DNA of 64,000 nucleotides from the NCBI GenBank assembly GCA_964401835.1, contig CAYNZP010000008.1, positions 61,118 to 125,117 of the forward strand, given 5' to 3'. Shown in pieces: positions 46,038-54,216 of the stretch. The DNA is from CAYNZP01 sp964401835 (GTDB lineage: Bacteria; Planctomycetota; Phycisphaerae; SM23-33). The stretch's first letter is position 1. Every line of letters begins with the position of its first letter. Made by a program: the position numbers and the translations under genes. The notes beneath the pieces were generated by a model. The model did not search any database, was not told the origin of the DNA, and saw only the letters and a list, made by a program, of their open reading frames with translations.

Positions 46038-46529
46038 ATGAGTCAAATCAGCCCACAGACAGCCATGGGACACGAAGAGCCATATGCGGTCCAGTTCAGT
46101 GTATTTCTCGCCAACCGTGTCGGCCAACTTAATGAATTTCTTGAAATCTTCGCCGAAGAGTCGGAAAAGTCCGGCAGAAAAACAGAAGTGCTGGGCCTGT
46201 CGATAGTCGACTCGACCGACTGGGCTGTGATTCGTTTTGTTTTCTCAGACCCCAACCACGCGCGCGAAATCCTGAAGAAACACGACCTGCCCTTCACCGA
46301 AAGCGACGTATTGCTTGTTGAGCTGCCGGAAATTGACGCACTCAGCGAAGTCTGCAAGATTCTATTGATGGCTGAGATTCAGGTCCATTTCGCCTACGCA
46401 CTGACCGTCCAGCGGGACAATCTTCCGGTGATGGTATTCCATGTGGACGAACTCGTCACAGCTACGCGAATACTTACCAAGCACGGCTTCAAACTGCTAG
46501 GCTACGAAGACCTCGCCGACCAGATGTAG
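46038..46529 (+). CDS. double ACT-domain protein
   Basis: Two ACT-like modules: VQFSVFLANRVGQLNEFLEIF (residues 18-38) with WAVIRFVFSDP, then AYALTVQRDNLPVMVFHVDEL and ILTKHGFKLLG. ACT domains bind amino acids and regulate enzymes such as acetolactate synthase; no catalytic domain is present and no pathway gene is adjacent. A TATAAT at 46024-46029 sits only 9 bases before the ATG and no Shine-Dalgarno is present, so the mRNA may be leaderless; the upstream TTGCTA is at 19-base spacing. Confidence 0.8.
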   Translation: MSQISPQTAMGHEEPYAVQFSVFLANRVGQLNEFLEIFAEESEKSGRKTEVLGLSIVDSTDWAVIRFVFSDPNHAREILKKHDLPFTESDVLLVELPEIDALSEVCKILLMAEIQVHFAYALTVQRDNLPVMVFHVDELVTATRILTKHGFKLLGYEDLADQM

Positions 46530-46840
46530 CCTTTAAAGAAATAGATTCCCAAAAATCTTCTTAAAAGTTTTCTACCAGCCAGCCAATAAGTTATCTCTCC
46601 CCGGCCAATTTTATGTTACCCCTTCGCGTGAGTTTTTCTGGTCAAGACACGTAATGTGGAAGGACTGTGCCTTCCAGGCTAAACGCTGAGTGCTTTTTAC
46701 AACCGAATAACGAATTTTTCACATGCGGATATACTGATTAACTATTTTGCCTATCTTCCGGCCGTTAACTCAAAAAAAGCCATTTCCATACCTCCAAATC
46801 TTTAACCTTTTATTTTACATTAGTTACGTTTTTTGAAACT

Positions 46841-46950
46841 TGTCAGTTTTGGGCAGTATTGGGCACATTTGGGCAGAACCGGGTAGAATCGGGCAGAATT
46901 GGGCAGTTTTGGGTAGAACCGGGCAGTTTCGGGCAGCTTTCGGCAAATAG
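46841..46950. repeat. 10-bp periodic array, unit GGGCAGNNNN
   Basis: From 46851 to 46940 nine consecutive 10-base units start GGGCAG, GGGTAG or GGGCAC, with the last four bases variable (TATT, ATTT, AACC, AATC, AATT, TTTT and so on); a degenerate unit flanks each side. The period is exactly 10. The rest of 46530-47243 holds a GGAAGG/CCTTCC hairpin near 46659 and a TTGACA at 47013 without a well-spaced -10. No gene is supported in this 714-base gap. Confidence 0.85.
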
Positions 46951-47107
46951 GGCATCTCTGGGTATTGAGTTGGGGAAAGAGAAAATGAAGGCAATATGCA
47001 AAAAACACGACTTTGACAAAAACCATTAAGGGACTCAGGATAATGTTAAAAAAATCTCACAAACCACTTGACCATAAGGGCTCACAATAGTTACCCTACC
47101 GTGCTCT

Positions 47108-47160
47108 ACACGGCGAGCCGGGAGAGAGTTTCTCTTGGGACTGTTTTCGCCGTGTTTTTT
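47108..47160 (+). terminator. terminator-like hairpin in the rpsB leader
   Basis: ACACGGCGA (47108-47116) pairs perfectly with TCGCCGTGT (47147-47155), followed by a T run to 47160; a small GAGA/TCTC hairpin lies in the loop. It stands 84 bases before rpsB and more than 570 bases after the previous gene, so it may attenuate the rpsB-tsf transcript rather than end another gene. Confidence 0.7.
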
Positions 47161-47243
47161 GGAAAGTCTTTTTTATAAAGGCAACCCCATAGTCCGGATG
47201 CCAAAACGGTAAAAAATCCGGACAATGCGATGGAGGTGCAAGT

Positions 47244-48125
47244 TTGGCCGCTGAAATAGTAAAACAGTTAATTGACGCCGGTGTTCATTTCGGTCACCAC
47301 GCCAGCCGGTGGAACCCGAAGATGCAACCTTATATCTTCGGCAAAAAGAATCTTATCCACATCATCAATGTCAAGGAAACCCTCAAGGGCCTGCTGGCGG
47401 CAAAAAAGTTCATCACACAGGTAGTCGCCCAGGGCAAGGACATTGTTGTTGTCGGCACCAAACGGCAAGCCCGCAAGGCAATTGAGGAAAATGCTACACG
47501 CGTCACCATGCACTGGGTAACAGACAGATGGCTGGGTGGCACCCTAACCAACTTCCACGAGATACGCAAGCGTGTCGGCCGCCTTGAGCAGCTCGAGCAA
47601 CTCGAAGCTGACGGCTTGCTGGACGCCTATTCCAAGAAGGAAGGCGCTTCGCTTCGACGCGAAATGCGTAAGATTCTCCGAAATCTTGGCGGCATCCGCA
47701 AAATGACGAAACAACCCGGCGTTATGGTTGTCGTTGACCAGAAACGCGAAATCATTGCCATTCGCGAAGCTAAGAAGATGGGCATTCCAGTTATTTGTCT
47801 GCTGGATACAGATTCTGATCCGGACACTGTGGATATTCCGATTCCTGGAAATGACGATGCAATGAAGGCAATCGAGATTGTCGTCAGCCAGCTCTGCGAT
47901 GCAGTTGCAGAGGGCATGGGTGTACGTCAAACGCTCGAAGCGGAAGCAGCAGCCGAAGCGCCGGCCCAACCCCGCAAGCGTAGCCGTCGAGCCACCACCG
48001 CCCGCGCAAACGAAGTAGAGGAGGCAGCCGAACCTGTCGCCGAGCAAGTTGAAGCTCCCACACAAGCCGATCCGGCAGCGGATGAGCCCGCAGAAGCCCA
48101 ACCCGCCGAAAATGAACAGGCATAA
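47244..48125 (+). CDS. rpsB: 30S ribosomal protein S2
   Basis: Core S2 with AGVHFGHHASRWNPKMQPYIFG, DKRQARKAIEE-like and TDRWLGGTLTNF, VVVDQKREIIAIREA and IPVICLLDTDSDPD blocks over about 235 residues. A further 55-residue Ala/Glu/Pro-rich tail is unusual for S2 but seen in some phyla. The start is TTG at 47244: GGAGG lies seven bases upstream and no ATG fits. It is followed by tsf after 162 bases that contain two inverted repeats (GGTCGC/GCGACC and CCTGAAATTTCC/GGAAATCTCAGG). Confidence 0.96.
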   Translation: MAAEIVKQLIDAGVHFGHHASRWNPKMQPYIFGKKNLIHIINVKETLKGLLAAKKFITQVVAQGKDIVVVGTKRQARKAIEENATRVTMHWVTDRWLGGTLTNFHEIRKRVGRLEQLEQLEADGLLDAYSKKEGASLRREMRKILRNLGGIRKMTKQPGVMVVVDQKREIIAIREAKKMGIPVICLLDTDSDPDTVDIPIPGNDDAMKAIEIVVSQLCDAVAEGMGVRQTLEAEAAAEAPAQPRKRSRRATTARANEVEEAAEPVAEQVEAPTQADPAADEPAEAQPAENEQA

Positions 48126-48287
48126 AAAAATTCCGCCTTTTGGCTGGAAAAAAATAGTAGCGGTCGCATGCCTGTAAAATTTATGGGTTCGCGACCTGAG
48201 GATGCCTGAAATTTCCACTTTGAAAATTGAAGGAAATCTCAGGTAAAGAACGATAAAAACTGAAAAGAAGATAAATCAGGAGCAAAA

Positions 48288-49082
48288 ATGGCTGAAATAA
48301 CCGCAGCAATGGTCAAGGCACTTCGTGAAGAGACAGGGCTTGGAATGATGGAATGCAAGAAGGCACTCCAGGACGCAGGTGGTGATGCAGACGCGGCAAG
48401 AGATGCTCTTCGCACGAAGGGTATAACTACCGCACAGAAAAAAGCCGAGCGAGTTACCAAAGAAGGCCTCGTAGCTATTTGTGCCAGCGAAAACGGCTCT
48501 TCGGCAGCAATGGTCGAAATTCAGTGCGAAACCGACTTCTGCTCTCGCAATGACGAATTCAAGAACATGGTCGCAGAGATGGCCAAAGCGGCCGCCCAGA
48601 TGGACGATGGCGAAATCCAGCCGACAGCTGAGATGACCGAAACCCTCCAGGCAACGCTGGCAAAAATCGGCGAAAACATGGGCTTCGCACGCGGCGTAAA
48701 AATAACCGCGGACTGCGTAGGCAAATACATTCACCATAACGGCAAGGTTGGCGTTCTGGTTGGCGTAAATGGAGAGGCGTCTTACGAGACACTTTCCGAC
48801 CTTTGCATGCACATCGCTTTCGCAAACCCGATGGGAATCAACAAAGAGGACGTCCCGGCTGAACTGGTCGAAAAGGAAAAGGAAGTCGCCAAGCAGCAGG
48901 CTATTGAATCCGGCAAGCCCGAAGAAATAGCCGAGAAGATGGTCGTCGGCAAGGTCAACAAGTTCCTCGCCGCAAACGCCCTGCTCGAGCAACCCTTCGT
49001 CCGCGACGATAAGAAGAAGGTCAAGGAAATCGTCGGCGACGCGACAATAACAAGCTTCGCAAGATTTGCGATCGGCAGCTAA
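48288..49082 (+). CDS. tsf: translation elongation factor Ts
   Basis: GDP-exchange factor for EF-Tu. The N-terminal VKALREETGLGMMECKKAL and KGITTAQKK, the core EIQCETDFCSRNDEF and MHIAFANPMGINKEDVP are diagnostic; length 264 residues. GGAG lies eight bases before the ATG. Downstream are two tandem 79-base repeats reaching pyrH. Confidence 0.97.
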   Translation: MAEITAAMVKALREETGLGMMECKKALQDAGGDADAARDALRTKGITTAQKKAERVTKEGLVAICASENGSSAAMVEIQCETDFCSRNDEFKNMVAEMAKAAAQMDDGEIQPTAEMTETLQATLAKIGENMGFARGVKITADCVGKYIHHNGKVGVLVGVNGEASYETLSDLCMHIAFANPMGINKEDVPAELVEKEKEVAKQQAIESGKPEEIAEKMVVGKVNKFLAANALLEQPFVRDDKKKVKEIVGDATITSFARFAIGS

Positions 49083-49091
49083 TTTTTTTAC

Positions 49092-49249
49092 AAAGCGTCT
49101 AACCTTGGTGTGTTTTTTGAAGTGTACTGATAGCGCACCGCGTTAGAATGTGATGCTGAAAAATTTTGGCAAAGCATCTAATCTCGGTGTGTTATTTGAG
49201 GCGTACTGATAGCGCACTGCGTTGGAATGCGATGCTGAAAAATTTTGGC
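49092..49249 (+). repeat. two tandem 79-bp repeats between tsf and pyrH
   Basis: Units 49092-49170 and 49171-49249 have the same length and differ at roughly a dozen positions. Each begins AAAGCRTCTAA, contains GTACTGATAGCGCAC in the middle and ends GATGCTGAAAAATTTTGGC. TCTAACCTTGGTG and CACCGCGTTAGA can pair in each unit. The second unit ends eight bases before the pyrH ATG, so it also forms its ribosome-binding region. The family recurs 3' of mreB. Confidence 0.85.
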
Positions 49250-49256
49250 GAAGATT

Positions 49257-49991
49257 ATGGCAAAAAATATGGCAAAAAAACCTCAATATAAACGCGTATT
49301 GATTAAACTTTCCGGCGAGAGCTTCTGCTCCGACGGCGCGGGAGGTATTGATGCCAAGGCTATCGAGGCAGTTATAGCCCAATTGATGCCGGCCCTCGAT
49401 ATGGGCGTACAAATCGCCGTGGTAGTCGGCGGCGGGAATATAATTCGCGGACGCGACCTTGAGAGCTATCCGCGTCTGAAACGCACAACAGCCGACTTTA
49501 TGGGAATGCTCGGCACAGTTGTCAACGCACTAGCACTGCGAGACGGGCTGCAAAGTCACGGCCTGCCCGCTGTGGCGATGAGCGCCATACCGATGCCAAC
49601 GGTTTGTGAGAACTTCTCCCCTAGGCAGGCTGTGGAAAATCTGGAGCAAGGCAAGGTAGTTGTCTTTGCTGCCGGGACGGGTTGTCCGTTCTTTAGTACG
49701 GATATGTGTGCGGCACTTCGTGCAAGCGAGATTGACGCTGAAGCACTGATGAAGGCTACAAAGGTCGATGGCGTATTTGACTCTGATCCAATGAAGAACA
49801 AAGACGCCAAAAAATATGACCAGTTGAAATATGAAAAAGTATTGGCTGACCGTTTAGGTGTTATGGACCTTGCAGCTGTTACCATGTGTATGGAAAGCAG
49901 GATTTCGGTTATCGTTTTTGAGTTTTTCAAGCCGGACAATCTTATAAATGCACTCAGTGGCGAAAAGGTCGGCACGATAGTTACCGATTAA
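49257..49991 (+). CDS. pyrH: UMP kinase
   Basis: Phosphorylates UMP in pyrimidine nucleotide synthesis. Signatures: KRVLIKLSGESF, IAVVVGGGNIIRG, TADFMGMLGTVVNALAL, VFAAGTGCPFFSTD and MDLAAVTMCMES. About 244 residues from the ATG at 49257; an in-frame ATG at 49269 is an alternative since neither has a strong ribosome site, the region being occupied by the repeat. frr follows 18 bases later. Confidence 0.95.
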   Translation: MAKNMAKKPQYKRVLIKLSGESFCSDGAGGIDAKAIEAVIAQLMPALDMGVQIAVVVGGGNIIRGRDLESYPRLKRTTADFMGMLGTVVNALALRDGLQSHGLPAVAMSAIPMPTVCENFSPRQAVENLEQGKVVVFAAGTGCPFFSTDMCAALRASEIDAEALMKATKVDGVFDSDPMKNKDAKKYDQLKYEKVLADRLGVMDLAAVTMCMESRISVIVFEFFKPDNLINALSGEKVGTIVTD

Positions 49992-50009
49992 CCTAACAGG
50001 AGATTTATT

Positions 50010-50570
50010 ATGGCATTGGATGACATACTCCTGGACGTTGAAGGGCATATGGAGTCTGCCGTTGAGTACCTGCGGAACGAGTTTCGTGGAATTCGTACCG
50101 GACGAGCCTCTGCGGGTTTGGTCGATCATTTAAAAGTGGATTACTACGGTTCGCCGACAGATTTGCGTCAACTTGCGACGATTTCTACGCCTGAAGCAAC
50201 ATTGATCGTCATCAAGCCGTTCGACCCGAGCAGCTTGAAAGACATTGAACGCAGTATTCAAGCCAGCGACTTGGGCATAACGCCCAATTCCGACGGCAAG
50301 GTAATTCGGCTGGCCGTTCCACCCTTGTCGATGGAACGACGTCAAATGCTTGTCGGTCAGATAAAAAAGATGGCTGAAGCGTCAAAGATTGTTATCAGAA
50401 ACGCCCGGCGTGATGGAAATAAGGAAGCTGAAAAACAGCAGAAAGCTTCCGAGCTGACCGAAGACGATTTACACAAGGGCAAAGATGATATACAAGCTTT
50501 GACGAAAAAATATGAAGAAAAAGTTGACGAGTTATTGGCAGCTAAATCCAAGGAAATCGAAGAAACGTAA
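50010..50570 (+). CDS. frr: ribosome recycling factor
   Basis: Splits post-termination ribosomes with EF-G. FRGIRTGRASAGLVDHLKVDYYG, PLRQ-type TDLRQLATI, SDLGITPNSDGKVIRLAVPPLSMERR and the helical C-terminus are the full RRF pattern; 186 residues. AACAGGAGATTTATT precedes the ATG. It closes the rpsB-tsf-pyrH-frr block. Confidence 0.97.
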   Translation: MALDDILLDVEGHMESAVEYLRNEFRGIRTGRASAGLVDHLKVDYYGSPTDLRQLATISTPEATLIVIKPFDPSSLKDIERSIQASDLGITPNSDGKVIRLAVPPLSMERRQMLVGQIKKMAEASKIVIRNARRDGNKEAEKQQKASELTEDDLHKGKDDIQALTKKYEEKVDELLAAKSKEIEET

Positions 50571-50618
50571 AATTCTTCTAGCTGCCGGTCGTCCCTCGTA
50601 TAATGACATGGTTTTCGA

Positions 50619-50656
50619 GGGGGAGTAGCTCAATTGGCAGAGCAACGCCCTTTTAA
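50619..50656 (+). tRNA. 5' half of tRNA-Lys(UUU), truncated after the anticodon loop
   Basis: Bases 50619-50625 (GGGGGAG) form the acceptor 5' strand, 50626-50627 TA, 50628-50631 GCTC and 50640-50643 GAGC the D arm with AATTGGCA loop, 50645-50649 the anticodon 5' stem ACGCC, and 50650-50656 the loop CTTTTAA with anticodon TTT. The expected GGCGT that would close the stem is missing; TTATT follows. No acceptor or T arm appears in the next 280 bases. A TATAAT lies 14 bases upstream of the tRNA start, so it was a real gene. It marks the left edge of the accessory region. Confidence 0.8.
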
Positions 50657-50937
50657 TTATTGCCCGCTGCTTTTCTTAACTTTTTCTTTTTCACATAGTT
50701 AAGTGCAAATCAAGAACTTAGGCTAACTTGGGTGTTGCCGCTGCAAACCGTAGAATCCCCTCAAAACCGCCTTCCCGGTTGTCGGCGACAACCTCGCGCC
50801 TTTAAAAACCGTAACTCTTATATTATCGAAGTCGAATGGATAAAACTTGTGTCTGCCAAAACATTCATTCGAAAGCTGATTTTTACTATGGCTCAGACGG
50901 TGACCTTTTTTCAAACAATTCATGTTGGTAAGCTATA
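50657..50937. other. non-coding segment after the broken tRNA
   Basis: No gene supported. One perfect hairpin, GGTTGTC/GACAACC near 50775-50791, and a short repeat of TTAGCCA-like words. No tRNA 3' half and no group I intron signature could be found. Confidence 0.5.
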
Positions 50938-52215
50938 TCAATTGCGATTAGCCAAAACATCTTTTTCATAAGCATGCACCTCATCCAGCCAGCCTGGTCC
51001 TACCGGAACATCATTCTTGAGACAGTAAAAGTCCCAAACGGCTCCGAAGGGCGAAGTCTTCAACTCTTCCAAAAGCGCCAACCTGCCCGTCAGGTCACCT
51101 CTGGCTTCAATCGCCCTGAGTTTTGAAGTCGGTTCGAGCAGCGCCATCAACAGGGCTTTGATCATGCAGCGAGTTCCAATCACCCACGACGCGACGCGAT
51201 TAATGCTCGCATCAAAGAAATCCAAGCCTATATGAACGCGATTTAAAAACTCACCCCGTACCAGTTCCTGGGCAATAGCTAGAAGCTCGTCTGAAAGAAT
51301 CACCACATGGTCGCTGTCCCACCGCACTGGCCTGCTGACGTGCAGCAGAATCTCATCAAGAAAACAAAGCACCGAGGAAATCTTATCCGAAATCACCTCC
51401 GTTGGGTGAAAATGGCCAGCATCCAGGCAAAGAAGCTTTTTGTTTTCTATAGCGTATCCCATATAAAACTCATGCGAACCGACAACGTAGCTTTCCGAGC
51501 CAATGCCGAAAAGTTTGGACTCTACTGCATCAAGTAAGAACGCTTTGTCGATTTCTTCTGCGAATATCGCATCCAGAGATTCACGCAGTCGCTTTCTGGG
51601 CGAAAGTCGATCGACCGGAGTGTCTTTATAACCATCTGGAATCCATACATTGTTAATGCACGGAATACCGAGCTGTTTTCCAATCTCAGCAGCGATCTTG
51701 CGAGATGCGATGCCGTGCTCTATCCAGAACTTTCGTATTCCTTCATCTAAATGAGCCAGCGTGAATCCATCGTCAGCCTTTGGGTGCGAGAAAAATGATG
51801 GATTGAAATCCATTCCGGCAGTGTTTTGCTTGGCCCAGTCGATCCAGCCTTGAAAATGTTCCACTGTAATTTCATTGCGATCAACAAACTTGCCACCATT
51901 TTCCAGATAAATCGCATGAAGGTTAAGCCGGTGCCGGCCCGGTATCAGGCTGAAAGCCTTTTCAAGGTCTTGGCGCAGTTCAGCTGCGTTGCGTGCCTTG
52001 CCAGGATAATTGCCTGTGGCTTGGATTCCTCCACCTGAAAGTTCATTCTCCGGCCTTTCAAAACCACCAACGTCATCCCCCTGCCAGCAATGAATTGAAA
52101 TGGGTATTTGCCGCAGGGCATCTATCGCTTTGTCGGTATCTAAGCCAAGTTCAGCGTATCTGTCTTTCGCCAGTTTATAGGCACCCTCGATCGCTTTATC
52201 TTGTCGAGTAGACAT
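50938..52215 (-). CDS. rhaA: L-rhamnose isomerase
   Basis: Converts L-rhamnose to L-rhamnulose, the first catabolic step. PISIHCWQGDDVGGFE at the start, LNLHAIYLENGG, WIDWAKQNTAGMDFNPSFFSHP and HVVILSDELL, HIGLDFFDASINRVASW carry the metal and substrate residues of RhaA; 425 residues is full length. GGAG is eight bases before the ATG. It lies downstream of the group II intron and of the aldolase on the same strand, so transcription from the rha promoter must cross the intron unless it has its own promoter. Confidence 0.95.
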   Translation of the reverse strand: MSTRQDKAIEGAYKLAKDRYAELGLDTDKAIDALRQIPISIHCWQGDDVGGFERPENELSGGGIQATGNYPGKARNAAELRQDLEKAFSLIPGRHRLNLHAIYLENGGKFVDRNEITVEHFQGWIDWAKQNTAGMDFNPSFFSHPKADDGFTLAHLDEGIRKFWIEHGIASRKIAAEIGKQLGIPCINNVWIPDGYKDTPVDRLSPRKRLRESLDAIFAEEIDKAFLLDAVESKLFGIGSESYVVGSHEFYMGYAIENKKLLCLDAGHFHPTEVISDKISSVLCFLDEILLHVSRPVRWDSDHVVILSDELLAIAQELVRGEFLNRVHIGLDFFDASINRVASWVIGTRCMIKALLMALLEPTSKLRAIEARGDLTGRLALLEELKTSPFGAVWDFYCLKNDVPVGPGWLDEVHAYEKDVLANRN

Positions 52216-52326
52216 AATATAGTCTCCTTCATTTAGGTATAGTTTGTTTTCACTGTTTACTCTTCCCTTTCGGTTTGAAGAGTGTCACAATATTCAACCT
52301 TGTGAGGAAACTTCAATGTCCCTCAC

Positions 52327-52360
52327 AGAACCGGACTTGCAGATTTCCCACATCCGGCTC
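52327..52360 (-). ncRNA. group II intron domain V
   Basis: Read on the minus strand it starts GAGCCGGATGTGGGAAA and ends AAGTCCGGTTC: GAGCCGGA pairs with TCCGGTTC around a GAAA-type tetraloop region, with the usual two-base bulge. This is the catalytic hairpin of group II introns and lies 12 bases after the maturase stop. Confidence 0.85.
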
Positions 52361-52371
52361 TTCAGTAAAAC

Positions 52372-53724
52372 TCACACAACCGGCGACAGCGTATATAAGT
52401 TGTGCACAATCTTCGGCATCGGCAGTGGGAAGTGTCCCAAGTACTTACAGAACCCTTTCCAATTGAACGACTTATGCTGACTTCGCCTATTGAGCCATTT
52501 CAGTGTCATTCGTAACGTCAGCGAATAATAGCGTTGTAACGACCGCATATTTCCGCTAATACCGTAATACTGGTAATGGCCTCGTAGTTTAGCCTGCAAA
52601 ATCGGCCACCATTCTTTGTCCTTCTTGTAATTCCGTATCTTTCTAAGCCAGTTATTCATCTCTTTGCATTTCATACGGAATTTCTCACGGCCGGTCTTGT
52701 GACAAACTATAAATTTGCTCCTGCGACTTATATCGCAGTAGTGGGTAAATCCAAGAAAGTTAAAGGTATTGGTTTTGCGATTCTGCTGTTTTGCGTTCTC
52801 TCGTTCATATCTGCCAAAACTGATTACGCGGGTCTTCTCAGGATGCAACTCAAGGTCAAACTTTGCAAACCTTTCCCGCAGTGCTTGCTCTATGCGTTGA
52901 GCATCGTCCTTGTACTGCACCATGCAGATAAAATCATCCGCATAGCGCACCAGATAACATGCTCCTCTTGCCTGCGGCTTTACTTTCCTTTCAAACCACA
53001 GGTCAAGCACATAGTGCAGGAATATATTGGATAGCATCGGGCTAAGATTGCCACCTTGCGGCGTACCATGCTCGGTTACAACGATTTGGCCTGCTTCAAA
53101 GTACCCTGCCTTTAAAAACCTGCGTATCAACAGTAGAAAACTTGGGTCTTTGATGCGGACTTGCAAAAACTTCATCATCCAATCGTGCGAGACATTATCA
53201 AAGTAACCTTTAATATCCGCCTCAATCACATGGTTGACAGGCTTTGTCATAATCGTTTTGTCCACAGCATTGATTGCCTGATGGCAGTTTCTCGCCGGAC
53301 GAAAACCATATGAACAGTCTAAGAAATCCTCTTCGTAGATTGCCTCTAATATTCGGCTAATACCCTTCTGCACTATTTTGTCCTCAAGTGCAGGCAGGCC
53401 AAGCGGACGCTTTTCATGCTCATTCTTTGGTATATAAACACGTTTGGAGGGCTGCGGCTTATACCGCTTTACCCTCATTCGTGCTACCAAATTATTAAGA
53501 TTCTCATCCAACTGCTTACCATATTCCTTCCAACTTACTCCATCTATGCCACTTGCCCGGTCCCTGCCGAGACTATGGTAGCATTCCTTCAGGAACCCTT
53601 CGTTCAGTATGTGAGCTAGGCTCTTAAACTGCAACTTAGGTTCCTTTCGGGCCCGTTCTGATATGAGGGCTAATTTTGCCTGCGTTAGTTTATCCATCTC
53701 CGTGTACGGCTCCCGCATACTCAT
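52372..53724 (-). CDS. ltrA: group II intron reverse transcriptase/maturase
   Basis: Mediates intron splicing and retrohoming. RT motifs run in order: GIDGVSWKEYG, RPLGLPALEDKIVQ, SYGFRPARNCHQAI, VIEADIKGYFDNVSHDWM, GTPQGGNLSPMLSNIFLHY, and the catalytic YADD in VRYADDFICM; the thumb/maturase domain X with NTFNFLGFTHYC and NWLRKIRN follows. No HNH endonuclease domain is present at the C-terminus. 450 residues, apparently intact, so the intron may still be mobile or at least splice. Start could also be the third codon (53718). Confidence 0.93.
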   Translation of the reverse strand: MSMREPYTEMDKLTQAKLALISERARKEPKLQFKSLAHILNEGFLKECYHSLGRDRASGIDGVSWKEYGKQLDENLNNLVARMRVKRYKPQPSKRVYIPKNEHEKRPLGLPALEDKIVQKGISRILEAIYEEDFLDCSYGFRPARNCHQAINAVDKTIMTKPVNHVIEADIKGYFDNVSHDWMMKFLQVRIKDPSFLLLIRRFLKAGYFEAGQIVVTEHGTPQGGNLSPMLSNIFLHYVLDLWFERKVKPQARGACYLVRYADDFICMVQYKDDAQRIEQALRERFAKFDLELHPEKTRVISFGRYERENAKQQNRKTNTFNFLGFTHYCDISRRSKFIVCHKTGREKFRMKCKEMNNWLRKIRNYKKDKEWWPILQAKLRGHYQYYGISGNMRSLQRYYSLTLRMTLKWLNRRSQHKSFNWKGFCKYLGHFPLPMPKIVHNLYTLSPVV

Positions 53725-54108
53725 CCCTCTGCGTCTTACTGCTAACCCCTTCGAGTGCCCCAGTTCTTTTGGGCTCGTCGGACATTACCCCGACTACGCC
53801 TCTACTATGAGTTAGTCCGACTACCATATCGCCATACCTCCGCCTTGCCTCTTCAGCTTGTTGGAAGCTTCTGTCAGGAACGATATGGTGCTCCCAAGTT
53901 CCGATGAGAACAGTTAATTTACCTGCCACGGACTCAGACCCCGGCACGTCGCATACATACTCACCTTTAACGTATGCAGCGATACTGGCTTCCAGGCAAT
54001 GAAACCTTTGGCCCTGTGCAATGTTGACAATTTCGGGGCTCAATACCTTCACTTGCGTTGTGGCCGACAAACCGCCTTCCCTTTGGCTCCGCATAATTCG
54101 TTACCTCC

Positions 54109-54201
54109 TTACACGCAAAGTTCCGTTCTGGCCCGGTGGCTAACCTTTGGCCAGGCTGGATTGTCCAGCTTGTTCACATCAGCTTTCTTGGCGCTGCTCA
54201 T
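54109..54201 (-). CDS. 30-codon ORF interrupted or ended at the group II intron
   Basis: Fifteen bases after the aldolase stop, AAAGGAG sits seven bases before an ATG that opens 30 codons (MSSAKKADVNKLDNPAWPKV, then SHRARTELCV) and ends at a TAA inside the presumed intron start. Downstream of the intron, GTGACACTCTTC continues as VTLFKPKGKSKQ and a stop in a compatible frame, so splicing would give a protein of about 41 residues. The strong ribosome site and operon position argue for a real small gene; the joined product is inference. Confidence 0.45.
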   Translation of the reverse strand: MSSAKKADVNKLDNPAWPKVSHRARTELCV

Positions 54202-54216
54202 CGCCCTTCTCCTTTT

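Larger units (their letters stand above)
52295..54108 (-). mobile_element. group II intron (approximate ends)
   Basis: A reverse-transcriptase/maturase gene is preceded by about 380 bases of structured non-coding sequence and followed by a domain V hairpin (52327-52360) and a domain VI-like stem (TGTGAGG/CCTCACA, 52301-52327). That is the complete order of a group II intron on the minus strand. The 5' end is uncertain: GTGTAAGG at about 54113 is the only GTG-type start near a broken small ORF, but it departs from the usual GTGYG. The 3' end should lie just past domain VI, about 52280-52300. It sits between the aldolase and rhaA. Confidence 0.8.

Noticed and set aside
46841..46950. CRISPR array
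   Set aside because: Units are 10 bases with no spacer-repeat alternation and no cas genes in the window.
46820..47026. 68-codon minus-strand frame with a ten-residue repeat (LPxxARFYP)
   Set aside because: The repeat simply reflects the 10-bp DNA array read in one frame; no ribosome site or homology.
50650..50937. Group I intron in the tRNA-Lys anticodon loop
   Set aside because: No tRNA 3' half and no conserved group I core could be found in the following 280 bases.
53690..54094. 134-codon minus-strand frame upstream of the intron reverse transcriptase
   Set aside because: It occupies the structured RNA domains of the group II intron and overlaps the maturase; no protein motif is visible.
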